Position numbers and translations under genes: made by a program. Shown here piece after piece: positions 57,220 to 64,000 of a DNA stretch of 64,000 nt (positions within the stretch are counted from its first letter, which is position 1; every line of letters starts with the position of its first letter). This DNA comes from Vogesella mureinivorans. GTDB lineage: Bacteria; Pseudomonadota; Gammaproteobacteria; Burkholderiales; Chromobacteriaceae. The notes under the pieces were generated by a model. That model had not been told where the DNA came from and searched no databases. It was given only the letters and a program-made list of their open reading frames with translations. The stretch is taken from NCBI RefSeq assembly GCF_007644035.1, contig NZ_VMTV02000291.1:186001-250000 (forward strand). Direction: 5' to 3'.

Positions 57220-58203
57220 TCAGCCAGCCGGCGCGCTGCTGCCGCGCGCCAGCAGCTTGCCCTGCAGCACCACAATGCGCGGGCTGCGCTCGGGGTCGTC
57301 CAGCCGCTCCAGCAACATGGCCATGGCAGCACGGCCGATTTCGCCTACCGGCTGCTCGATCACCGTCAGGCCATCGCCCAGCAGCTCGGTCCACACATCG
57401 TTATCAAAACCGGCCAGCGCCACGTCTTGCGGCCACTGCAAACCGGCCGATTTCAGCGCGCGCACCGCGCCCAGCATCAGCACGCCGTTACTCACCACCA
57501 GCGCACGCGGGCGCTGCGGTGCGGCCAACATGGTCCGCACCGCCTGCTCTGCCGCCTCCACACTGGGCGCCACAAACTGCGCCGGCGCCGGCAGGCCCGC
57601 CAGCTGCATGGCCTCGACAAAGCCGGCGTGGCGTTCCATGCCGGTGCTGCTGGTATTGCCAAACACGCCAGCAATATCGCGGTAGCCCTGCGCCAGCAGG
57701 TGGTCCACCAGCGCGGCAGCAGCGCGGCGGTTATCCAGCACCACGGCATCGGTTATCACGTCGCGGCTAGCGCGGTCGATCATCACCACAGGAAAGCCCA
57801 GCGCCACCGGGTCCAGGCTGGCCACGGTCTGGCGCGTGGGGGCAAAAATCACCCCGGTGACGCGCTCTTCCTGCATCAGGCGCAGGTACATGGCTTCTTT
57901 GTCGGGGTTTTCGTCGGTATTGCACAGGATGACGCGCATGCCGTTGCGGTAGGCCTCGTCTTCCACCGCGCGGCTGACGGCGGTAAAGAAGGGGTTGCGG
58001 ATGTCGGACACAATCAGCCCGATGGTATCGGTGTGCTGCGAGCGCAAGCGGCGTGCCGCCATATTGGGGCGGTAGTCCAGCTTGCGCATGGCGTCTTCTA
58101 CCCGCTTGCGCACCTTGTCGCTTACCGGGCCGTTACACAGCACCCGCGAAACGGTGGACGGGGATACCCCTGCTGCTGCTGCCACATCCTTGATCTTTGC
58201 CAC
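57220..58203 (-). CDS. fruR: LacI-family regulator of the fructose operon (FruR-like)
   Basis: 327 residues. Helix-turn-helix: IKDVAAAAGVSPSTVSRVLC, then NGPVSDKVRKRV and LDYRPNMAARRL; a periplasmic-binding-protein-like sugar domain follows (IGLIVSDIRNPFFTAVSRAV, VVMIDR, DNRRAAAALVDHL, AGFDND). It is divergent from fruB and two GGATCGATTTCA-like sites lie in the shared 159-base gap. Function as fructose regulator is inferred from this position. Confidence 0.87.
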   Translation of the reverse strand: MAKIKDVAAAAGVSPSTVSRVLCNGPVSDKVRKRVEDAMRKLDYRPNMAARRLRSQHTDTIGLIVSDIRNPFFTAVSRAVEDEAYRNGMRVILCNTDENPDKEAMYLRLMQEERVTGVIFAPTRQTVASLDPVALGFPVVMIDRASRDVITDAVVLDNRRAAAALVDHLLAQGYRDIAGVFGNTSSTGMERHAGFVEAMQLAGLPAPAQFVAPSVEAAEQAVRTMLAAPQRPRALVVSNGVLMLGAVRALKSAGLQWPQDVALAGFDNDVWTELLGDGLTVIEQPVGEIGRAAMAMLLERLDDPERSPRIVVLQGKLLARGSSAPAG

Positions 58204-58214
58204 TTGCTTGCTCC

Positions 58215-58227
58215 GGAATCGATTTCA
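58215..58227. promoter_or_regulatory. Probable FruR operator near the fruR start
   Basis: GGAATCGATTTCA contains the palindrome core ATCGAT with GAA / TTC arms, in the style of LacI-family sites with a central CG. It lies 12 bases upstream of the fruR start and could give autoregulation. Confidence 0.55.
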
Positions 58228-58228
58228 T

Positions 58229-58362
58229 GCGGCCAACCTTGGGCCTGTGCAATCTTGTGGTGAAATGTTACCACCAAAACTGAGAGAAATATTGACACAA
58301 AAAGTGGGATCGATTTCAATTGATAACCAGCGCAGAGCAAAATAAACCGGAGACAGCACCCC
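58229..58362 (+). promoter_or_regulatory. fru operon promoter with second FruR operator
   Basis: TTGACA at 58292-58297 is a good -35; the -10 is weak (TTCAAT at 58315, 17-base spacing). GGGATCGATTTCA at 58306-58318 repeats the operator near fruR and would overlap the spacer, fitting repression by steric block. An exact GCGGCCAACC motif is at 58229. Confidence 0.55.
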
Positions 58363-60864
58363 ATGAGTACCCAGATCATCCGCGCCGAGCTGATTCAGCT
58401 TGGCGCCCAGGCACAGGAAAAAACCAGCGCAATCAAGGCTGCCGGCCAGCTGCTGGCAAAAGCCGGCCGCATCGACCCCGCCTACATCGATAGCCTGCTG
58501 CGCCGCGAAACCGTTGCCAATACTTTCCTGGGCCACGGCGTGGCCATTCCGCACGGCATGATCGAAGACCGCCACCTGATTCGCGAAACCGGCATTGCCA
58601 TCCTGCAGCTGCCGCAGGGGGTGGAATGGAACCCGGGCCAGCACGTACACCTGGTGATTGCCATTGCCGCCCAGTCTGACGAACACATCGCCCTGCTGCG
58701 CCGCCTTACCCGCCTGCTGCAAGACGAAGCCCGCCTGGCCCAGCTGTTTGCCACCGGCAATGCGCAAGACCTGATTGCCGCGCTGGAAGACAGCGCCACC
58801 GCGCCTGCCGCCCCGGCAGCCCCGGCCACCGACCTGGCGCACAGCGCCAGCTGGCAGCTGAACTACCCCAACGGCCTGCACGCCCGCCCGGCCCGCGCCT
58901 GGAGCGAGCAAGCACGCCGCTTTGCCGCCACCGTACAAGTACGCAACGGCAACGACGTAGCCGACGCCAAAAACCTGATCAGCCTGCTGCAACTGGGCGC
59001 CGAACACGGCCACACCCTGCAGCTTTCCACCGACGGCCCGGACGCCGACGCCGCACTGCAAGCCATGCTGGCCATCGCCAACCAGCTCACCACCCAGGAA
59101 GTAGCCGACGCCCAGGCCGCGGCCAAAGCCGCGGCCAAGGCCAACCGCCAGCACTGGCAAGCCCCCGGCAAGCTGCTGGCCCTGCGCGGCATTAGCGCCA
59201 GCCCCGGCCTGGTGATTGGCCAGGCACGTGTGCTGAAAGCCCAGCAGATCGAGGTACCGGACGTACCCGGCACCCTGGGCTACGACGGCGACCTGCTGGA
59301 AACCGCGCTCAGCACCACCCGTAGCGAGCTGCAAGCGCTGGCCGACGACACCAGCCGCCGCCTGGGCAAAACCGAAGGCGGCATCTTCCTGGCGCAGGCC
59401 GAGCTGCTGTCCGACACCGACCTCATCACCCTGACCTGCCAGCTGATGGTAGAAGGCCACGGCGTGGCCTGGGCCTGGCACGAAGCCGTGCAGCGCATGG
59501 CAGACCGCCTGGGCGCACTGGGCAACCCGCTGCTGGCCGCCCGCGCCGCCGACCTGCGCGACGCTGGCCGCCGCGTACTGGCCAAACTGGCACCGGACCT
59601 GGCACTGGACGCCGGCAAAGGCGCGCAGCGCGACAACGAAGTACTGATCGCCGCTGACCTGGCCCCGTCCGACACCGCCACGCTCGACCCCAAACAAACG
59701 CTGGCGCTGATTACCGCGCAGGGCGGCCCAACCTCGCACACCGCCATTCTGGCCCGCACGCTGGACCTGCCTGCCGTGGTAGCCGCCGGCAGCGCGGTGC
59801 TGGATATCCAGGACGGCACCACGCTGATCGTGGATGGTGATAGCGGCACCGTATACCTGAACGCCGGCGAGGCCGACCTGGCCAGCGCCCGCCAATGGCA
59901 GCAAGCGCAGCGTGACAAGCTGCTGCAAGCCACGCGCGAGGCCCAGCAGCCCGCCCGCACCGCCGACGGCCACCAGGTAGAAGTGGCGGCCAACGTTAAC
60001 CGCCCGGAACAAGTGGCCGCCGCGCTGCAAGCCGGTGCCGAAGGCGTGGGCCTGATGCGTACCGAATTCCTGTTCCTGGAACGCGACAGCGCGCCGGACG
60101 AAGAAGAGCAATACCAGACCTACCGCGCCATGTTGGCCGCACTGGACGGCCGCCCGCTGGTGATCCGCACGCTGGACATCGGCGGCGACAAGCAGGTGCC
60201 CTACCTGCACCTGCCGCACGAAGAAAACCCCTTCCTGGGGGTACGCGGCGTGCGCCTGCTGCTGCGCCGCCCAGACCTGATGCTGCCGCAGCTGCGCGCG
60301 CTGTACCGCGCCGCCGCCCACGGCCCGCTGTCCATCATGTTCCCGATGGTGAGCACCCTGGCCGAGGTCAAACTGCTGCGCGCCCAGTGCGAGCAAGTGC
60401 GCGCCGAGCTGAACGCACCGGTAGTACCGCTGGGCATCATGGTAGAAGTACCGGCCGCCGCCACCATGGCGGACCGCCTGGCCGAGCACGTGGACTTCTT
60501 CTCGGTCGGCACCAACGACCTGACCCAGTACGTGCTGGCCATCGACCGCCAGCACCCGGAGCTGGCCGCCGAAGCCGACAGCCTGCACCCGGCCGTACTG
60601 CGCCTGATCGCCCAGACCGTGGCCGGTGCCCAGGCCCATGGCCGCTGGGTAGGCGTATGCGGCGGCATGGCGGGCGACCCGCTGGGCGCGGCCATCCTCA
60701 CCGGCCTGGGCGTAGCCGAGCTATCGATGAGCCCGCGTGACATCCCGGCCGCCAAGGCCAGCGTACGCGCCGCCAGCCTGGCTGCCCTGCAGCAGCTGGC
60801 CCAGGCCGCACTGGCGTGCGATAGCGCCGCCGAAGTCCGCGCCTTGCAGGGGGCGCAGGCATGA
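58363..60864 (+). CDS. fruB: Fused fructose PTS protein EIIA-HPr-EI
   Basis: 833 residues. Domain order: EIIA-Fru (1-145) with its phospho-histidine in GHGVAIPHG; HPr (about 165-250) with NGLHARPARAW; enzyme I (about 275-830) with the phospho-histidine in GGPTSHTAILAR, then RTEFLFLERD, DIGGDKQ, VGTNDLTQY and GVCGGMAGD. The fusion passes phosphate from PEP to FruA without outside PTS proteins. Its stop overlaps fruK by ATGA. Codon use is strongly GC-biased. Confidence 0.96.
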   Translation: MSTQIIRAELIQLGAQAQEKTSAIKAAGQLLAKAGRIDPAYIDSLLRRETVANTFLGHGVAIPHGMIEDRHLIRETGIAILQLPQGVEWNPGQHVHLVIAIAAQSDEHIALLRRLTRLLQDEARLAQLFATGNAQDLIAALEDSATAPAAPAAPATDLAHSASWQLNYPNGLHARPARAWSEQARRFAATVQVRNGNDVADAKNLISLLQLGAEHGHTLQLSTDGPDADAALQAMLAIANQLTTQEVADAQAAAKAAAKANRQHWQAPGKLLALRGISASPGLVIGQARVLKAQQIEVPDVPGTLGYDGDLLETALSTTRSELQALADDTSRRLGKTEGGIFLAQAELLSDTDLITLTCQLMVEGHGVAWAWHEAVQRMADRLGALGNPLLAARAADLRDAGRRVLAKLAPDLALDAGKGAQRDNEVLIAADLAPSDTATLDPKQTLALITAQGGPTSHTAILARTLDLPAVVAAGSAVLDIQDGTTLIVDGDSGTVYLNAGEADLASARQWQQAQRDKLLQATREAQQPARTADGHQVEVAANVNRPEQVAAALQAGAEGVGLMRTEFLFLERDSAPDEEEQYQTYRAMLAALDGRPLVIRTLDIGGDKQVPYLHLPHEENPFLGVRGVRLLLRRPDLMLPQLRALYRAAAHGPLSIMFPMVSTLAEVKLLRAQCEQVRAELNAPVVPLGIMVEVPAAATMADRLAEHVDFFSVGTNDLTQYVLAIDRQHPELAAEADSLHPAVLRLIAQTVAGAQAHGRWVGVCGGMAGDPLGAAILTGLGVAELSMSPRDIPAAKASVRAASLAALQQLAQAALACDSAAEVRALQGAQA

Positions 60865-61835
60865 GCCAGCCCGTTATCACCCTGACGCTAAACCCGGCGC
60901 TGGACCAGACCGTTACCGTACCCGCACTGCACCCCGGCGCGGTGAACCTGGCCAGCGAGGTGCACATCAACGCCGGCGGCAAAGGCGTGAATGTGGCCAG
61001 CTGCCTGGCCGACTGGGGCGTACCGGTGGTGGCCAGCGGCCTGCTGGGCCGCGACAACGCCACGCCGTTTGAAGACCTGTTTGCCGACAAAGGCATCCGC
61101 GACGCCTTTATCCGCGTAGGCGGTAGCACGCGCACCAATATCAAACTGGTGGACGCCAGCACACTGGACACCACCGATATCAACCTGCCGGGCATCCAGC
61201 CCAGCACCGGCGCGCTGGCCAAGCTGCAGCTGCTGCTGGACGAACACATCGAGCAAGACAGCCTGGCCGTACTGGCCGGCAGCCTGCCCGCCAGCGTGGA
61301 TGAAGGCTGCTGGGCCCAGCTGGCCCGCCAGCTGAAGGCACTGGGTGCCAAGGTCATTCTGGATACCAGCGGCCCGGCACTGCAGCAGGCGCTCAGCCTG
61401 CCCCCCGACGCGCTGCCCTGGCTGATCAAGCCGAACCAGCACGAGCTGGAACAATACCTGGGCCACGCCCTGCCCGATGTTGCCGCCGTAGCACAAGCGG
61501 CCCGCACGCTGCAGGCACGTGGCATTGCCGTGGTGGTGGTATCGCTGGGCAGTGCTGGCGCGCTGCTGTGCTGCGAACAGGGCTGCTGGTTGGCCGCACC
61601 GCTACGGCTGGACAGCCTGAAAAGCACGGTAGGCGCCGGTGACGCGCTGGTTGCCGGCCTGGTGGCTGCGCTGCACGGCACCGCCCCCGGCCAGCCCTAT
61701 GCGTGGCCAGACGTGCTACGCCTGGGCATGGCCTTTGCCGCTGCCAAGCTGGCCCACATCGGCCCGCACCTGCCGGACACCAGCGAGGTAGCCCGCCTGC
61801 AAGCGCGTATCGAGGTAAGCCCCCTGACCCCATAA
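60861..61835 (+). CDS. fruK: 1-phosphofructokinase
   Basis: Phosphorylates fructose 1-phosphate to the 1,6-bisphosphate; 324 residues of the PfkB/ribokinase family. Signatures: VITLTLNPALDQTVTV, INAGGKGVNVASCLADWG, VLAGSLPASVD, LIKPNQHELEQYL and the catalytic-aspartate motif TVGAGDALVAGLVA. It overlaps the fruB stop by ATGA. Confidence 0.95.
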   Translation: MSQPVITLTLNPALDQTVTVPALHPGAVNLASEVHINAGGKGVNVASCLADWGVPVVASGLLGRDNATPFEDLFADKGIRDAFIRVGGSTRTNIKLVDASTLDTTDINLPGIQPSTGALAKLQLLLDEHIEQDSLAVLAGSLPASVDEGCWAQLARQLKALGAKVILDTSGPALQQALSLPPDALPWLIKPNQHELEQYLGHALPDVAAVAQAARTLQARGIAVVVVSLGSAGALLCCEQGCWLAAPLRLDSLKSTVGAGDALVAGLVAALHGTAPGQPYAWPDVLRLGMAFAAAKLAHIGPHLPDTSEVARLQARIEVSPLTP

Positions 61836-61908
61836 CAACAGCGCCGCGCAGCGGCACCGGATGCACGACCAGAAAAGCCCGCACAGCGGCACATAGAGGA
61901 GATTCACC

Positions 61909-63624
61909 ATGTCAAACGTACTGGCCATCATTGCCTGCCCGCAGCGGCTGGCACAAGGGCAGCTGGCCGCCGAGGCCCTGCGCAAGGCCGCGCAGCAAGC
62001 CGGCCACCAGATTGCTATCGAAATCCGCCACGCACAAAGCGTGCAAGGCCGGCTGGACGACGCCCAGCTGGCGGCGGCCGATGCGGTTATCGTGATTGCC
62101 GAAGGCGATGCCGACACCGGCCGCCTGAACGGCCGCGCCAGCCATGCGGCCAACCTGGACGCCGTACTGACCAACGCCGGCGCCGTGATCAGCGCAGCAC
62201 TGGGCGCCGCCCCGGCTGCCGCAGCAGCCAGCAGCGGCAAGCTGCGCATCGTCGGCATTACGTCTTGCCCCACCGGTATTGCCCATACCTTTATGGCAGC
62301 CGAAGGCCTGAGCCAGGCCGCGGCCAACCTGGGCCACGAGATCAAGGTAGAAACCCAGGGCTCGGTAGGTTCGCAAAACACCCTGACCGCCGCCGAGATT
62401 GCTGCTGCGGACCTGGTGATCATCGCCGCCGACACCCAGGTCAACCTGGACCGTTTCACCGGCAAGCGCCTGTACAGCAGCGGCACCAAGGCTGCCATCA
62501 ACGATGGTATTGCCCTGGTAAAACGCGCCCAGGCCGAAGCCCGCCCGCACCAGGCCGGTGGCGATGCCCAGCCACAGGCTGCGGCCAACCCTGACAGCAA
62601 AAACAGCGAGCGCAGCGCCGCCTACAAACACCTGATGACCGGCGTGTCCTTCATGCTGCCGTTTGTGGTGACCGGCGGCCTGCTGATTGCACTGGGTTTT
62701 GCGCTGGGTGGCATCTACGTGTACGAAGACGCCTTCAAGGGCACGCTGGGCTGGACGCTGTTCAATATCGGCGCCAAGGCCTCGTTTGCGCTGATGGTGC
62801 CGATTCTGGCTGGCTACATCGCCTACTCCATTGCCGATCGCCCAGGCATTGCCCCCGGCATGGCCGGCGGCATGATCGCCAGCTCTATCGGTTCCGGCTT
62901 TCTGGGTGGCATCGTGGCGGGCTTTATCGCCGGCTATGCGGTGAAATACCTGAACGAGAAAATCCAGCTGGGCCGTAATTTCGACGGCCTGAAGCCGGTG
63001 CTGATCCTGCCGCTGCTGGGCACCACCATCGTCGGCCTGCTGATGTACTACGTACTGGGGCAGCCGGTAGCGGCGGCGCTGGGCGTGGTCACCGACTGGC
63101 TCAAAGGCCTGCAGGGTTCCAGCGCACTGGCACTGGGCATGATTCTGGGCGGCATGATGGCCTTCGACATGGGCGGCCCGATCAACAAGGCAGCCTACAC
63201 CTTTGCCACCGGCCTGCTGGCCAGCCAGGTGTACGCCCCGATGGCCGCCGTGATGGCCGCCGGCATGACCCCGCCACTGGGTATTGCCCTGGCTGCCCTG
63301 CTGTTCAAGAACCGCTTTAGCGCGGACGAGCGCGAAGGCGCCAAGGCTGCCGGCGTACTGGGGATTTCCTTCATTACCGAAGGCGCCATCCCGTTTGCCG
63401 CCAAAGACCCGCTGCGCGTGATCCCGGCGCTGGTAGCCGGCTCCGCCCTGGCTGGCGCTATCTCCATGGCCGCTGGCTGCGAGCTGCGCGTGCCGCACGG
63501 TGGCGTGTTTGTGCTGCCTATCCCCAACGCCGTAACCAACCTGGGCATGTACCTGGTAGCCCTGGTAGCCGGCACCGTACTGACCGCCGTGGCGCTGGGC
63601 CTGGTGAAAAAACCGGCCAACTAG
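61909..63624 (+). CDS. fruA: Fructose-specific PTS permease EIIBC
   Basis: 571 residues. A non-phosphorylated IIB-like domain first ([20 protein letters not shown]), then the true IIB (about 105-205) with the phospho-cysteine in [20 protein letters not shown], then the EIIC membrane domain (about 240-570) with many helices and [20 protein letters not shown]. An excellent ribosome site (AGAGGAG) precedes the ATG at 61909. A 73-base gap separates it from fruK. Takes up fructose as fructose 1-phosphate. Confidence 0.95.
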   Translation: MSNVLAIIACPQRLAQGQLAAEALRKAAQQAGHQIAIEIRHAQSVQGRLDDAQLAAADAVIVIAEGDADTGRLNGRASHAANLDAVLTNAGAVISAALGAAPAAAAASSGKLRIVGITSCPTGIAHTFMAAEGLSQAAANLGHEIKVETQGSVGSQNTLTAAEIAAADLVIIAADTQVNLDRFTGKRLYSSGTKAAINDGIALVKRAQAEARPHQAGGDAQPQAAANPDSKNSERSAAYKHLMTGVSFMLPFVVTGGLLIALGFALGGIYVYEDAFKGTLGWTLFNIGAKASFALMVPILAGYIAYSIADRPGIAPGMAGGMIASSIGSGFLGGIVAGFIAGYAVKYLNEKIQLGRNFDGLKPVLILPLLGTTIVGLLMYYVLGQPVAAALGVVTDWLKGLQGSSALALGMILGGMMAFDMGGPINKAAYTFATGLLASQVYAPMAAVMAAGMTPPLGIALAALLFKNRFSADEREGAKAAGVLGISFITEGAIPFAAKDPLRVIPALVAGSALAGAISMAAGCELRVPHGGVFVLPIPNAVTNLGMYLVALVAGTVLTAVALGLVKKPAN

Positions 63625-63665
63625 GCATTACCGTTTTCTCTCCCTGGAATCTGCCAGGATTTTGC

Positions 63666-63697
63666 GACCAGCCCCTGGACCGGGCTGGTCTTTTTTT
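63666..63697 (+). terminator. Intrinsic terminator of the fruBKA operon
   Basis: GACCAGCCC and GGGCTGGTC form a 9-base-pair stem with a seven-base loop, followed by seven T. Confidence 0.88.
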
Positions 63698-63741
63698 ATG
63701 CCGCCGGGCAGCCACGGCCACGCAACAGGCGCGCAGGCAGG

Positions 63742-64000
63742 CTATGCGCCTGCATCGTCTTTCTGTGCCTCATTGCGTAATACCAGCGCCCGCCCGGCAA
63801 ACAGGCCACCGGCCAGCTCCAGATCAAAGCGGTCGGTGTCACGCCGGCGTACCTCGCCCATGATGTCGTCGGCCTCTTCCACCGTGGCGCCAGTCGCCAG
63901 CACCGCCTCGCGCCCCAGCAACATGGCCGACTCGAAGGTCTCGCGCACAAAGAAATCGGCCCCGGCCTGGGCTAGCTCGATAGCATGCTCACGGTCGAAG
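63742..64000 (-). CDS. C-terminal end of a KefB/KefC-type cation:proton antiporter
   Basis: About 86 residues enter from the right edge and stop at 63742. The segment FDREHAIELAQAGADFFVRE, TFESAMLLGREAVLATGAT resembles the end of the TrkA-N regulatory domain of Kef/CPA2 antiporters, where RETFESA is conserved. The membrane part lies outside the window. It ends facing the fru operon terminator. Confidence 0.7.
   Translation of the reverse strand, partial: FDREHAIELAQAGADFFVRETFESAMLLGREAVLATGATVEEADDIMGEVRRRDTDRFDLELAGGLFAGRALVLRNEAQKDDAGA

Noticed and set aside
58225-60639. An 804-residue open frame opposite fruB
   Set aside because: Antisense shadow; fruB has all PTS active sites in the forward frame.
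61912-63498. A 528-residue open frame opposite fruA
   Set aside because: Antisense shadow of a clear EIIBC gene.

Overview
The window is GC-rich (about 60-65% by eye), densely coded DNA from what is probably a Betaproteobacterium of Neisseriales / Chromobacteriaceae type. I infer this from the RibBA/RibH/NusB/ThiL/PgpA order, the fused FruB phosphotransferase, the coexistence of AcnA and AcnB, and protein character. No rRNA, tRNA, complete IS element or CRISPR array is visible.

Layout. 1-5.5 kb: late cobalamin synthesis and uptake genes (cbiB, a GNAT gene, cobD, btuF, a second BtuF-like gene, cobQ), the first five joined by four ATGA overlaps. 5.5-8.85 kb: a repeat zone with partial copies of the cobQ 3' end, REP-like palindromes, MITE-like elements and a 204-bp direct repeat, enclosing two AT-richer orphan genes. 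8.8-11.1 kb: MoaF-like and double SnoaL-like genes divergent from an AraC regulator. 11.3-18 kb: a lipoprotein, two solute-binding proteins, a diguanylate cyclase, and an extracellular nuclease beside its likely rhombosortase. 18.1-21.7 kb: an aldehyde dehydrogenase / Tat protein / GMC oxidoreductase operon. 21.7-25 kb: a CoxE-like VWA protein, a TPR protein, DUF1304, a thioesterase and a TetR regulator. 25-33.2 kb: two BON proteins and CsbD around an acnA-fumC operon and a Crp/Fnr regulator, which looks like a stress-linked block. 33.5-39.9 kb: an accessory island with a broken phage-like gene, three large unusual genes (membrane coiled coil, membrane-anchored GIY-YIG-like protein, DUF4145/Sel1/SEC-C protein) and a 5'-truncated umuC. 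40-45.6 kb: acnB, a LysR regulator, a tandem-receiver protein and an unknown gene. 45.9-49.2 kb: glyoxylate-pathway genes and a DEAD-box helicase. 49.3-53.8 kb: pgpA, thiL, nusB, ribH, ribBA, ribE. 53.9-57.1 kb: prfC, an MscS channel, a TetR regulator. 57.2-63.7 kb: a fruR / fruBKA fructose system with probable operators. The right edge holds the end of a Kef-type antiporter.

The most striking pattern runs through the whole window. The 10-mer GGTTGGCCGC (either strand; fuller form AAGGTTGGCCGCA) occurs about 51 times exactly, against roughly 0.5 expected from base composition. About 19 copies are intergenic, and three pairs form inverted repeats with identical 25-nt spacing at or near gene ends. 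It behaves like the DNA uptake sequences of Neisseriaceae but has a different sequence. Its longest gap (32.8-39.55 kb) coincides with the accessory island. The two leads I rate highest are this motif and the three-gene island operon.
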